Part shown: in pieces, positions 1-10,254 of the stretch | Position numbering within the stretch: the stretch's first letter is position 1 | Layout: each line of letters begins with the position of its first letter | NCBI GenBank assembly: GCA_963576565.1 | Contig: OY755040.1 | Coordinates: forward strand, 21,311,543-21,375,542 | Reading direction: 5' to 3' | DNA from: Aspidapion aeneum | Lineage: Eukaryota > Arthropoda > Insecta > Coleoptera > Brentidae | DNA length: 64,000 nt | The notes under the pieces: model-generated | What the model was told of the DNA's origin: nothing | What the model saw: only the letters and a program-made list of their open reading frames with translations | Databases searched by the model: none | Position numbers and translations under genes: made by a program

Positions 1-117
1 CATTTTAAAAATATCCTAAAAAAACGTCTGACCTCCCATAAGACCCAATGTAAAAGTCAGCCCCCAGAGAACAGATGATTTTTTCAGGGTCGTGGCCTGT
101 ATATTTTTGTTGGCCTT
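1..117 (+). mobile_element. Right-hand end of a hAT-like MITE (family 1, copy A)
   Basis: This stretch matches the last ~115 bp of the complete copies at 13831-14406 and 28725-29295, including the terminal block GTGGCC...TTGGCCTT. The left part lies outside the window. The full copies have ~30-bp imperfect inverted ends and no coding sequence, so this is a non-autonomous DNA transposon fragment. Confidence 0.75.
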
Positions 118-1386
118 GTACGTATATAGGATAACATATGGGTAGGTAAGCATTGCAACAATTCTCTCTCTAGTTCTATTTACCAGTGGTACTCTGTGAA
201 CTTAATACTTCAAAGAGATTGTCACTTGTGACTTGTCATTAAAGTGTTTGTCAGTGGTTGGCAGTATTTGTTTGAATTTTTTTTTTTATAAAAATAAAAA
301 ATGGGAACTCGATGCGTTGCATGCAAAACTAGTTTTATAGGAGTGAAAAGTCAGTTTCCTTTTTGAAGTAACTAGCTTTGATTATTTAAAAACATTTATT
401 ATTACCAATTAGTACCTAGTCGCAGTAAAAATCCAGATTAAAAATCAAACGTCCGCGAACTTTGAAAACCACAGAATATCATCAAAGAATAAAAGCAAAC
501 AAGGAAACGTAGCACCTCCTGCGCCGCTTGTTCTGTCTACAAAAAATATCCAATAATTTTGCCTCACTTTGAATATATATGTAAAGGACTATCCAGTAAC
601 CTATTTTTTTTTAAAGGGTCTCAAGGAAAAATCTTGCATAAGTCCTCTTTTCTACCAGACGGTCGATTCTCTAAATGCTCCCCGGGACGTAATCCACCTT
701 ACTCCAAGGTCCATGTCAGATATCTGACATAAATTTGATAGTAATGATATTCAAACAAGTTTCGTGGCTAATCGGGTAAAAAGGAGTTTTTGTTTCTTTC
801 ATATTTTTCCGTGGGTAGCTTGAAAGCTTAACCTCACGGGGTCCAAGATCTAATGGACACCTAATAAGTGTTGACAGTTAACTGTTTCGTCTTTATGGGA
901 CTCCTCAGAACACTGCTTGGTCAATGTGACACTCTTTTGAAGTTAATTAGACGGTTTTGTGTCTAATCCTATGTAAATAGTGAAAAAACTCTCGCAAGAA
1001 GCTATCGAGATACGAGGGAAACCAGAACAAGAGTAGGCGAAAATAAACTGCTATACATATCGATCAATAAAAAGATTGATTACAAATTAAAAAAAAAAAC
1101 TAACTAATCCGTGACCTACGACAGCTCTTCTTCCTTTCAGACCAGATCACCGCTTATTGCGGTTTTGACATTGTTTGTGAATGTTTTCAATAAGATTCAA
1201 AGTTCTCTTATTGCAAAGCAGTAGAGCAGTTATGTCAAATTTTCTCTTGAAAATGATCCGTTTCCGCGTCACTTCACAGTCAGAACTTAAACGCCTCGGG
1301 CAGAATTTACACAATCGACCACCAGCCGGGAAGTGTCAGATTCCTGCCGACTAAAGCCTATCGATAATGACACGAACCTTCATGGG
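118..1386. other. Unannotated AT-rich stretch
   Basis: No open frame of note, no recognisable repeat and no RNA gene seen. Poly-A/T runs are frequent. Confidence 0.5.
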
Positions 1387-1707
1387 TAGCTATTCTGGGT
1401 CTTGAACGATGTGATAGTTCCCATCACATGCTTTAGCCAATGGCAAGCTTTAAATTAGCTGCGAACCGTCACGTGCCATGCGAAAAGACCTCCATTGCCC
1501 AAGCTTCTTCTACAATCCGACCGAGTCGGTACGTTGCAGGAGAATAGATTTCACTTCAAACGCACAAAATTCACTAACTCTAAAGAGCGGGCGACTACAC
1601 AATTGGTCGAGACAAGACATTTCGCACAACACGAAACCGCTCAGAGTTTGCTATTGGTCAAAGCGTGTGTTGTAGTTGGTCACATCGTTCAAGACTTAAA
1701 ATAGCTA
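1387..1707 (+). mobile_element. TIR MITE (family 2, copy 1)
   Basis: A 321-bp element with imperfect inverted ends of about 60 bp. The left end, with the block CTTGAACGATGTGA, reappears inverted at the right end. A second copy lies in opposite orientation at 20762-21037. The ends are flanked by TA, as for Tc1/mariner-type MITEs. Two short open frames inside are incidental: they cover the inverted ends and resemble no known protein. The superfamily is inferred from the TA flank only. Confidence 0.7.
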
Positions 1708-2052
1708 GCATGGTGGCTAGCTACAGTCACTGTACTGTAGTCATTAGTGGGTTATTGTGCACCCTCTTGGTTCTGAGGCCATCCACAACATTCTTTCCAG
1801 TTTACAAGTACCAGGTAAATAAAGAGTTGTAACCAAACCACACATCATCCTACAGTGCAAAACACACTGCAGATCGTTAATTTAGGTTTCCAGTTACTTC
1901 TCCATGTCACGTATGTCACATGTCACGTCATTGGTAAGCCACTTCTTAACATCTTAGTTTGTGACCAAGCAGGAGCGGTTCCCAGAAAATTAGAATCTAA
2001 ATCGATTTTTATTTTCATTTATACCTTACCCACACTTAATCCGCGGCGACAC

Positions 2053-2730
2053 TATACAGGGTGTTCCAACTAAAAAGTAACAGACTGGTTTTTTGGTATT
2101 TTTTGTGTGAATTTGGAGAAACGCTCGGACACGTCGATTTTGTTTGCGAGGGGGACACGTTTTGGCTATCTTGAAATTTTTGTAGCACTCACCATCATTG
2201 AGGGGTATACTTTACCCCTATATATTGAATAGGGAAAGTGAGTCTAGTGATACCTTGTTTTGAAGGCCTCTTGAATGCCTTTACAGCCGTGTAAAAATTT
2301 TAAAAATCTATCTATTAGTATTTGAGATAATTGCCTTCAAACTTTCAAATTTAACATGGACTGATTAAATAAAAATTTAATCAGAATTTTATATTTTTCG
2401 GATTTGATTTTTATTTTATCAGTCCATGTAAAATATTAAAATTTGAAAGCAAATATCTCAAAAACTAATCTATGGATTTTCGAAATTTTTACACGGTTGT
2501 AAAGATATTTAAGAGAACTTCAAAATAAGGTATCACTAGACCCACTTTCCCTATTCAAAATATAGGGGAAAAGTATACCCCTCGAAGATGGTGCGCGCTA
2601 CAAAAATTTCAAGATAGCCAAAAAGTGTCCATCTCTCAAACAAAATCGATGTGTCCGAGCGTTTTTCCAAATTCGCACGAAAAATACCTAAAAACACGTC
2701 TGTTACCTTTTAGTTGGGACACCCTGTATA
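2053..2730. mobile_element. Foldback DNA element with ACAGGGTGT ends
   Basis: A 678-bp near-palindrome. It starts TATACAGGGTGTTCC, ends with the inverse GGGACACCCTGTATA, and its two arms (~330 bp each) match almost throughout. Each arm carries the block CACGTCGATTTTGTTTG or a close variant. The centre is an AT-rich inverted repeat around 2350-2430. The ACAGGGTGTCC terminus is shared with the transposase-bearing copies at 30773 and 31858, so this is probably a non-autonomous member of that IS630/mariner-like group. No coding sequence. Confidence 0.8.
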
Positions 2731-2879
2731 ATAAAATTAACTGGTGACAGAATTTTTTCGCAACGATTTGCTAGCTCAGTTCGGTGGACAACAAGATAAT
2801 CTGTGTCAGTCACTTGGTTCCCGGGACAATCACAACTCATTTACTCTCACATTCATACTACATGAAGGCTCAATGAATC

Positions 2880-3200
2880 GGCCTGCCAATCACCCCCTCA
2901 GTAGGCTTTGCTAGTTTCTTTTTTCAAGAAGGATTTAATTTTGCTTGATACTCTTTGTCCAGCATAGGGGTCTTTATAGTGTTAACGCCATCTTCGCTCT
3001 TAACACAGGACCATTCGTTTAACGTAACTTCCAAACAACGGCCTTGTATTGATCGTCAACTTTGCCTACTTCGTTAATGGCCAAACTCAGCTCAAGACAT
3101 GCGTTACCCCTTCCTCTGTATTCACAAACGGATACAATCAAGTTTGTACTGGCAGGCATCGGAATTGAACCCACCGCCATACACACGGAAAAACAGTTTT
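2880..3200 (-). mobile_element. SINE-like repeat, 5' part weak (copy 1)
   Basis: Read on the minus strand, 3150-3172 contains GGGTTCAATTCC, an RNA polymerase III B-box (GWTCRANNC). The downstream part resembles the sequence at 36760-36870, sharing GCAAAATTAA and a following A-rich GAAA segment. The A-box is not evident here. A tRNA-derived SINE family is inferred from the two copies together. The 79-residue minus-strand frame at 3019-3258 is not a recognisable protein. Confidence 0.4.
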
Positions 3201-3259
3201 TTTTCCAATTATCTTTTATCCTTCGTCCTCTTATAGATGTTTTTGATTTTCTTAACATA

Positions 3260-3930
3260 ACATTCTAAAATTAATGTGTTTGGTGATTTCTAAAAATTAA
3301 TTTAATTAACGGCAACCTGTAAAGTCTTAATCTAAAAATAAATCTTACTTTTTTATAAAGCGTATAAAAGGAAATTTCATTGCCTACAATCTGTTAAAAA
3401 CAATTTTGGTAAAGGGCTTGGTTTTTAAGATAATCGGGTAAAACTTGTCACAAACATGTGATTTTGGTAATTTTTTTACATTTTCTCAATAAACGGACGG
3501 CACTGGAAGGTTGGTTATTAGTGTGACCCATTTGAATTACAAATTTTTGAAAAGGCAATTTAATTTCCTACAATAAAGTTTAAAACACATTTTTTTTGAA
3601 AAAGTTTAGTGATTTTTTAAAATTGATTTAATTTACGGACGCCATCAAATTGTTATAGAAAATACTGATCTTGACTAATTGTACATCGTTTAAAAGAAAA
3701 TTTTGTTGTCTACATTAAAGTTTTTATTATATTTTTTGTATATAGCTTGATTTTTAAGAAAATCTGGTAAAACACGTAAAAAACATGATTCTCTTTTTTA
3801 TTTTTTTATATTACCTCAATAACGACGCTGGAGAGTTTGTCATTAGTCCTACCTTACCGAAAAATATATCGTTAAAAAGTAAATTTTATTCTCTACAATA
3901 AAGATAATTAAATATTCTTCCCTAAGATGC
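3260..3930. repeat. Degenerate tandem array
   Basis: A diverged AT-rich unit of the form AAAAGGAAATTT...CCTACAAT...GTTAAAA recurs near 3366, 3550, 3692 and 3875. Spacings alternate at about 184, 142 and 183 bp, suggesting an old ~325-bp array of paired units. The associated phrases TTGATTTTTAAGA and GGTAAAAC recur with it. No coding sequence. Confidence 0.45.
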
Positions 3931-4424
3931 TTTTTAATTTTTTAAAAATCTAACATATTCAGATTTTGGGGGGTCTGGGGGTTTTTATGGCTAAATAATT
4001 TGGTATTTTTATTCTAGTCTTTAGGTAATTAAAGCATTTTAATAATTCTCTTGGCTTTTTTTTATAATGGAGCACCCCTTTACCTAACTTTGCATATTAA
4101 TTTCCACTGTGGTTGCGATTATGCTGGAAGAAAGGCAATAAGGCCCTCTAATGCCGTTTTAATAACGAAAAGATCGTAAACTCATTTTACCATAAACTCG
4201 AAAACATACTTTAATCCCTTTCTCTTATATCTTGAGGAATTTTAGTACTTTGGCAAGTCGCGGTTAAAATTTGAACACTAAAATCCTTTATTATGAGCAT
4301 TCTCTATTTATACCTAAATCAAGGGCTCTGCGTATAAATTACTAGCATTACCGTCAATTAGTAACACAGAAGAATTATGAAAGCTTTTTGTTTTTAAAAA
4401 TCGTAAATTTTATGTCCCAATATT

Positions 4425-4650
4425 TTTACCTTCCTAGCCCGCACAGCAATGGCTAGACAAGGTATTGGTTTCGAAGAAAAATGTGTTATTTGGGTGTATT
4501 TTGACCTATTATAAAATTTTCAGGTAAAATAGTGTTCGATACTCTTACGAGCTGATTAGATTTTGGTCAAAATCCATTAATGCTTTTAACAATTAAAAAA
4601 TTTTAAAAATGCCAACTTTTTAACGGAGCATTGCATCAATATGCGGTTTT
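4425..4650 (+). repeat. Dispersed repeat starting TACCTTCCTAGCCC (copy 1)
   Basis: Begins TACCTTCCTAGCCCGCACAG and includes GCTGATTAGATTTTGG and TTTTTAACGGAGCAT. An inverted copy sits at 34795-35085 and a related start occurs at 30420. No ends with a clear target duplication were identified, so the transposon class is unknown. Confidence 0.6.
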
Positions 4651-4984
4651 CGGAATATGGTAGGATACATTTTGTTCAATAATTTGTGTTATAACCAAAA
4701 ACTTCGTAGGAGCTGAAGTTTTCGAGATATATACTACGAAGTTTTCGAGATATTTACTACGAAGGTATCTGATCCGTCATGGATCCATTTATTTTAATTC
4801 CTATTAAGAACAACCAAAAAAAAATCAAAAATATAAATAAAATAATTTTTACACTCTGTAAATGCTTGCGTCCAAAACGATTTTCCAAACGATTTTTTAA
4901 TTGTCAAAAGTGCACATTTCATGAAATATGGCTTGAATAGAGAAGTCAAGCATACTATATTAAAATCTAAAGTTTCAAAATTTC
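4651..4984. other. Unannotated stretch with short internal duplication
   Basis: The phrase TACTACGAAG with GTTTTCGAGATAT is duplicated in tandem near 4715-4770. Nothing else recognisable. Confidence 0.4.
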
Positions 4985-6255
4985 TAAGATATTTGGATAT
5001 ACGTCAACAAAAACTATTCATGTAAAAAGAACGCGAAATTGGTATTCCCTAAGATTATTCCGGAAAAACAATTGAGATAAAATATAGCCAAGTTCTCCCA
5101 TACAAATTTCAAAATAAAAGGTTCTTTTTTAAACTTTGATTAATTTAGCACTGAGCCTAAGAGTCAATTTGTAGCCGTAATAGCCAAGTTAAAAAAATAT
5201 TTCCAAACTAGTAAGAACCTTTCATTTGGAAATTTGTAGTGGAGAACTTGGCTCTACTTTTATTTCAATTATTTTTATAGAATACCATTTTCGCGTACTT
5301 GACTTCTTTTTACATAAAATGTTTTTGTTATTACTTCATTCCTTTTGTATAGGATTTGGTAAAGTATTTGAGTTTTAAAGTACAAAAATATGCGGAATAT
5401 TATCCCAAACTTTTACGATGTCTTATTCCAATAGCCTTTACCTTTTTTAATTTTCTTTTTAAAATAAATAAATTTCTATTTCTATCAATTTGTGCATTAG
5501 GTTAATCACTGTCTATACACAATTTAAGCAATGACATAACCGTTGCATTGCAATTTTGATTCATAATTACCATTTTCTTGCTAACAAAATGGATTCGAAA
5601 ATATTTAAACTATATCTTTTCTCATTTCAAAACAAAATATTGTCACAAAAACTAATTTTTTTCAAAAATCAGGTCCAAGAGCCCACTGAGCAGCGCGATC
5701 AGTTGGACAGCAATAAAAGATTAGCTGTGTATTAAAAAGAGAATTTATTAGAGAATTAATTATTAAAAAGCAAATGAATATGTTCCAAAATTACAATTTA
5801 CGCAAAAGTTTTGAACAATATTCCGCATATTTTACTACTTTAAAAATTAATTATTATCCAATTTCTTTAAAAAAGAAGTGAAATCATAACAAAAACATTT
5901 CATGTAAAAAAAGCCAAGTACGCGAAAATGGCATTCCGTAAAAAGAATTGAGATAAAAGTAAAGCCAAGTTCTCCAATACAAATTTCAAAATGAAAGATT
6001 CTTACTAGTTTGGAAATATTTTTCTAAACTTGGCTATTACGGCTGGAAATGACTCTTTGGCACAGTGCTAAATTGAACATAAAGAAGTTTGGTTGTAATA
6101 GCAAAGTTTAAAAAAACATTTCCAAACTAGTAAGAACCTTTCATTTTGGAATTTGTATTGGAGAACTTTGCTTTACTTTTATCTCAATTCTTTTTACGAA
6201 ATGCCATTTTCGCGTACTTGGCTTTTTTTTACATGAAATGTTTTTGTTATGATAA
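4985..6255. repeat. Composite inverted repeat (palindromes within a palindrome)
   Basis: Two units, about 5010-5400 and 5818-6255, are inverted copies of each other. Each unit is itself an inverted repeat containing AGCCAAGTTCTCC and its complement, ACTAGTAAGAACCTTTCAT, and CATTTTCGCGTACTTG. The ~420-bp centre (5400-5818) is AT-rich and non-coding. This resembles a foldback transposon with duplicated arms. No target duplication was found. The minus-strand 82-residue frame at 6141-6389 lies over one arm and is not considered a gene. Confidence 0.65.
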
Positions 6256-6716
6256 GTTATTTTAATAACATATGCACAACTTAAAAGAAAACCCTGGTAT
6301 ATATACATTTCTAGGGAATTAAAACAAAAAACAAAAGATTTAATATTTGAAATTGACCTATATTTATTAACCCAAATACCTGAAAACAATAAATTTTAAC
6401 AAAACGATTGATATGAATTAACGAATTTCGCATATTTGATATCTATAATTATATAATACATGTTTGACTAATAAATATTTGAATAAACTGCTCGAGTTTC
6501 TTTAACTAAATAATTTATAATAATTAATTTATGATATAAATTTAGCTTAAATGCATCAAGTTTATAAATTCGTAGCACAGTATTAGCTCACACATACTAT
6601 ACTATAGTAGTGTGAGCTATGGTGATCCTAATTTTTCGAGAAAAAAAAAGTTGCTCCGATTTCAAAATTTTTTATATATCTTTGCGTTTCAGATTTTGAA
6701 ACTTTCTTGTTGCGCC

Positions 6717-6782
6717 GTCTGTCTGTCTGTCTGTCTGTCTGTCTGTATGTCTGTCTGTCTGTATGTCTGTATGTCTGTCTGT
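6717..6782 (+). repeat. (GTCT)n microsatellite with GTAT variants
   Basis: About 16 tetranucleotide units, some GTAT. The complementary (CAGA)n tract lies at the same relative place in the inverted copy (25422-25460), so the microsatellite is part of the mobile element. The open frames here are just this repeat translated. Confidence 0.9.
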
Positions 6783-6905
6783 AACGACCAACGCGCATAA
6801 CTCAAAAACCGCCTGGCCGATTTTAATAAAATTTGGTACCTAGGCTGGGTGTTGAGTCGAGATGGTCCCATTTAAAAATGAACAAAATCCACCGAACACA
6901 AACCA

Positions 6906-7240
6906 AATAAAAGGGTGGGGGTAGATTTAAAAAATTAGAGTTTATGTGAAAACATGGCGTGTGTGATATCAAACGAAAGGTAATTGAGTCTGGAGTTAAA
7001 CATAATACATTTTAATTTATTTTAAAAAAAGGGTGGGGGTATATTTCAAAAATTAGAGTTTAAGTGAAAATATGGCGTGTGTGATATCAAACGAAAGGTA
7101 AGTGAGTCCGGAGTTTAACAAAATACATTATTATAGTTTTTGTTTTTTTAAGGGTAGGGGTAGATTTCAAAAATTTGAGTTTAAGTCAAAACATGGCTTG
7201 TGTGGTATCAAACAAAAGGTAATTTAGTCTGGAGTTGAAT
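6906..7240 (+). repeat. Three ~117-bp tandem units inside family 3 element
   Basis: Units start near 6913, 7030 and 7150 with GGGTGGGGGTAGATTT (third copy AGGGTAGGGG). Each continues with ATGGCGTGTGTGATATCAAACGAAAGGTAA or close variants. The inverted copy at 25026-25300 keeps the same three units, so the triplication predates dispersal. Confidence 0.85.
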
Positions 7241-7429
7241 AAAATATATTTCAGTTTTGAGTTATATTAGCTCACACGTACACTATAACTATAGTACCTA
7301 GTGTGAGCTTAGGGGCCATATATTGGCAGAGTATTTTTAAATATTCTGATAATTGTTACGTGTAGTTATTTATTTTAATTTTGCAAATAATTGATTATTT
7401 TTTAAACATACGAACATCGAAACAGAAAT

Positions 7430-7567
7430 CTTTTTGGGTATTTAGAGTGCGATTTCGGGAAAAACCTGGAACACGTCGATTTTGTATTCAAGGGGGACTC
7501 TTTTTAAGCATCTTGACGTTTCGGAAGAACGCGTCTCCTAAGCAGGGAGAAAATCAACGATTATAAA
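7430..7567 (+). mobile_element. Diverged left piece of the ACAGGGTGT foldback family
   Basis: Shares GGAACACGTCGATTTTGTAT and the following GGGGGAC...CATCTTGA with the arm of the foldback at 2053-2730. It stops where the element at 7568-9152 is inserted and seems to resume at 9153. Confidence 0.5.
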
Positions 7568-8127
7568 CACACAGGATTGCCTATTAGCTCGAATCTTTCA
7601 GCGGTAGGCGGCGCCTTGCTTACGTCACTAGTGGACCTCTGCTCAGCGCGCTTCATTTAAGACACATTGCAATCGTGAGTTTTTCCCGCTTTTTTCTTAC
7701 CTATTTGCAAACAAATTTTGTATTCGTGTTGGTAAATATAATTAATAATTTCATTCATTCAAAACAAATGATTTGATAAATCAAGAGCTTGCTCTAAGAG
7801 CTGAATTTTCCTACCAGACGATATGTTAGAGTTTCCTTTTTAAATAGTCGAAAGTTTTAGAATAGAAGAAGGATTTTTTCTAAAAGTTTAATCAATTTAA
7901 ATCATTAGATGTATAATGTATTGTTTTTGTTGCGGATATAATAAAATACACTTATATTATGTAGTAACAAAAAGGTATTTTTTTGATATTACAGATCTAA
8001 AATTGCAATATTTATTATATTATTATGTCAAAAACCAGTCAGTTTTTGGAGAAAACAGCCAAATAAGATGTGTTTTTCAACTTCTTATGCTTTAAATCAA
8101 TAGATTTTCATAAGTTGTTTTTATCCC

Positions 8128-8334
8128 AGAAATAAAATTTCGGACTTCCATTGTCTTTATTTATTTTAAAACACGACGTTTCGGTTAGTAAGTATCTCTA
8201 ACCGTTATCAAGTGTAAACTGCACTTTACACTTTACACTGCAGTTTACACTTGATAACGGTTAGAGATACTTACTAACCGAAACGTCGTGTTTTAAAATA
8301 AATAAAGACAATGGAAGTCCGAAATTTTATTTCT
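8128..8334. repeat. Perfect 96-bp inverted repeat (15-bp loop)
   Basis: Arms 8128-8223 and 8239-8334 are exact reverse complements by eye, with loop 8224-8238 (CTTTACACTTTACAC). The right arm contains GGTTAG...CTAACC, a six-pair stem, followed by GAAACGTC. That layout recalls the minimal hammerhead ribozymes of Penelope-like elements, but the expected CTGANGA box reads TTGATAA. Non-coding. Confidence 0.9.
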
Positions 8335-8629
8335 ACACAATCATTGTCTACGAGTTTCAAACAAAGAGTTGTTTTTATCCCACCCAGCGCCCGTTTTCAC
8401 TCCTTCTCCTGTAACATATTTCTGAAAACTTCTATAAAGAGACTAAAAAAACTAAAACTAAACTTGGAGAAACTGTCTATAAAATAAACTTTCCAAAAAT
8501 CAGTTAAATAAAATAAGTACGTTTGCGGCATAATTACCAATTTTCTTCAATGTGATTAATTTAATGAGCAAGGAGTTTCCAAAAATCCAAAAAAAATTAA
8601 AAGTTTATATAAATATAATAATATAAAAG

Positions 8630-8830
8630 CAGTGGCGCACCCAGGAATAGGTCTTGGGAGGGCGAGGCCTTTTGGGGGGGGGGGGGTTCGGTTCGGTTCG
8701 GTTCGCCTTTTTTGGGGGGGGGGGTCAAAGCCTTATGATGTCGAATTTTAAGCTATTTTTTGTGCTTTTTCATATAATATGTGGAAAATATATAAAAAAA
8801 AATCCAAGGCTTGGGGGGGGCGGCCCATGA
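8630..8830 (+). mobile_element. hAT-like MITE, right end missing (CAGTGGCG family)
   Basis: Starts CAGTGGCGCACCCAGGAATA and matches the inverted copy at 34331-34518, sharing TTTTAAGCTATTTTTTGTG. It contains two G-runs and a short (GGTTC)n tract. The right inverted end CGCCACTG is not present. Confidence 0.7.
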
Positions 8831-9152
8831 TAAAAGTATATATATTTATATTTCTACACTGAAAGAGGTAACACAAAGATTTTATTTCAACAATAAATTA
8901 ATGTGTTTTGTTTATATAAATTCACTTAATTCACATACCTAAAGGTTTATTTACCTCCTAAATAGTCAACCACGCCGTCAAATTAATGAAAAAACGCAAA
9001 AAAACGGAGATAAAACGTCAAAAACACCTTAGAATCACACGAACTCTCAATACAAACAAAGCAACTGGTCCGCTGGTGACGTAAGCAGGCAGTATTCGTC
9101 TCGCTTGAGCGACGCTAATATAGAGGTAAATGTAAATAAGCAATCCTGTGTG

Positions 9153-9480
9153 ATTAGGATCGTTGGGTGAAAATAACCCCTTGAATTCAAATAGGGAGTG
9201 GCACCATTTTCTAAATGAGTTTTAAATACCTTTACAGCCGAATTTTAAAAATCTATCAATTAATTCTTGTGAGATTTAAACTTAATTTTCCATGGGATTA
9301 ACTTAAGCCATTTTTTACAAATTATTCCACTCTAGAGCATTTGCTTGTGGATTCATGTTTTCTAGATACAAACCCTTTAAGGGGTAAAAGTTACCCCCAG
9401 AATTTAAATAGGGAAAGTGGGTCAAATAATACCCATTTTTGACGGTCTTTGATTTTTTTTCATAGAAGTTTTTAAATTTA
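9153..9480 (+). mobile_element. Diverged right piece of the ACAGGGTGT foldback family
   Basis: Shares AAATAGGGA(A)GTGG, CCTTTACAGCCG and AATCTATCAATTA-like blocks with the foldback at 2053-2730. Together with 7430-7567 it suggests that the 7568-9152 element landed inside an older foldback copy. Confidence 0.5.
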
Positions 9481-10246
9481 TTGACAATCTTCACCTTGAT
9501 TGTGATATTGACATAAAGTGTAACACGTTAAAAAAAGTATCTTAGATCAAGAATGTATTGCCTCTTTACTTTAATATGAAACAGAAATTGTTTTATTATA
9601 AATTGAAACTGAATTAATCTAAGGCACCGTTTTCTCTGGAAGCAAAATATTACTTATATGAAGACAATTTGCTTTGTTAAAAAATGAAGTATACTGAAAC
9701 AAAACAATTAAAGAAGAAAAATAAAGTCTCATTTTAAGATTAAACCCTGCGTTGAATTAAAAAAAAATATTTTAATTAAAACAATTTGTTTAAAGGTAAA
9801 ACAATTTATTCAAGAAAAGAACGTGTTTTCATGGTAGACAAAATTTTTTACCGTGTACAAATACTTGGTTAGTATGACATCAAACATACAGGGTCTCTAG
9901 TCTAAGGATATAAAACTAAGTATATAAAAAACATTAATCCTCTTACACAAGAGTTCATGTCAATCAGAACCCCGAATTTTTTCAAGATATATGATTGTAT
10001 TTTTTTGTTGGTCTCGACATTTATTTACGGTTATTTTGAGCTAATAAAAGCATTTGTTCGGAAGGTTTAAAATTTCAACAAAATCGTACAATGATTAAAT
10101 TCTTATTTAAAGTGTGCCTTATTCTTTGTTTGCCAAATATCCCGTATAAAAGCAATTACCCCTTTATCATTCCCGGATATGTGGTGACGCAGTGCCTTAT
10201 TCTATCCTGTTTTTTATCCACTAAAAAATAAATAAAGGGGGATATA
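9481..10246. other. Unannotated AT-rich stretch
   Basis: No gene, RNA or clear repeat seen. Confidence 0.5.
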
Positions 10247-10254
10247 GCCGCAAG

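Larger units (their letters stand above)
6583..7336 (+). mobile_element. Non-autonomous element with hairpin ends (family 3, copy 1)
   Basis: Bounded by two hairpins, 6584-6619 and 7267-7311, both built from TTAGCTCACAC and its complement. The order inside is conserved in the inverted copy at 24878-25592: left hairpin, an AT-rich lead, a (GTCT)n microsatellite, a conserved ~120-bp segment (CTCAAAAACCGCCTGGCCGA), then three ~117-bp tandem units. Homology extends past the right hairpin to about GGCAGAGTATTT. No coding capacity. The class is not recognised. Confidence 0.75.
7568..9152. mobile_element. 1.6-kb TIR element interrupting a foldback
   Basis: Starts CACACAGGATTGCCTATT and ends with the inverse AATAAGCAATCCTGTGTG. 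Subterminal blocks GCTTACGTCACTAGTGGACC (left) and GGTCCGCTGGTGACGTAAGC (right) are also inverted. The inside is AT-rich without a credible open frame and contains a perfect hairpin (8128-8334) and a hAT-like MITE (8630-8830). A clean target duplication could not be defined. Probably a non-autonomous DNA transposon. Confidence 0.65.
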
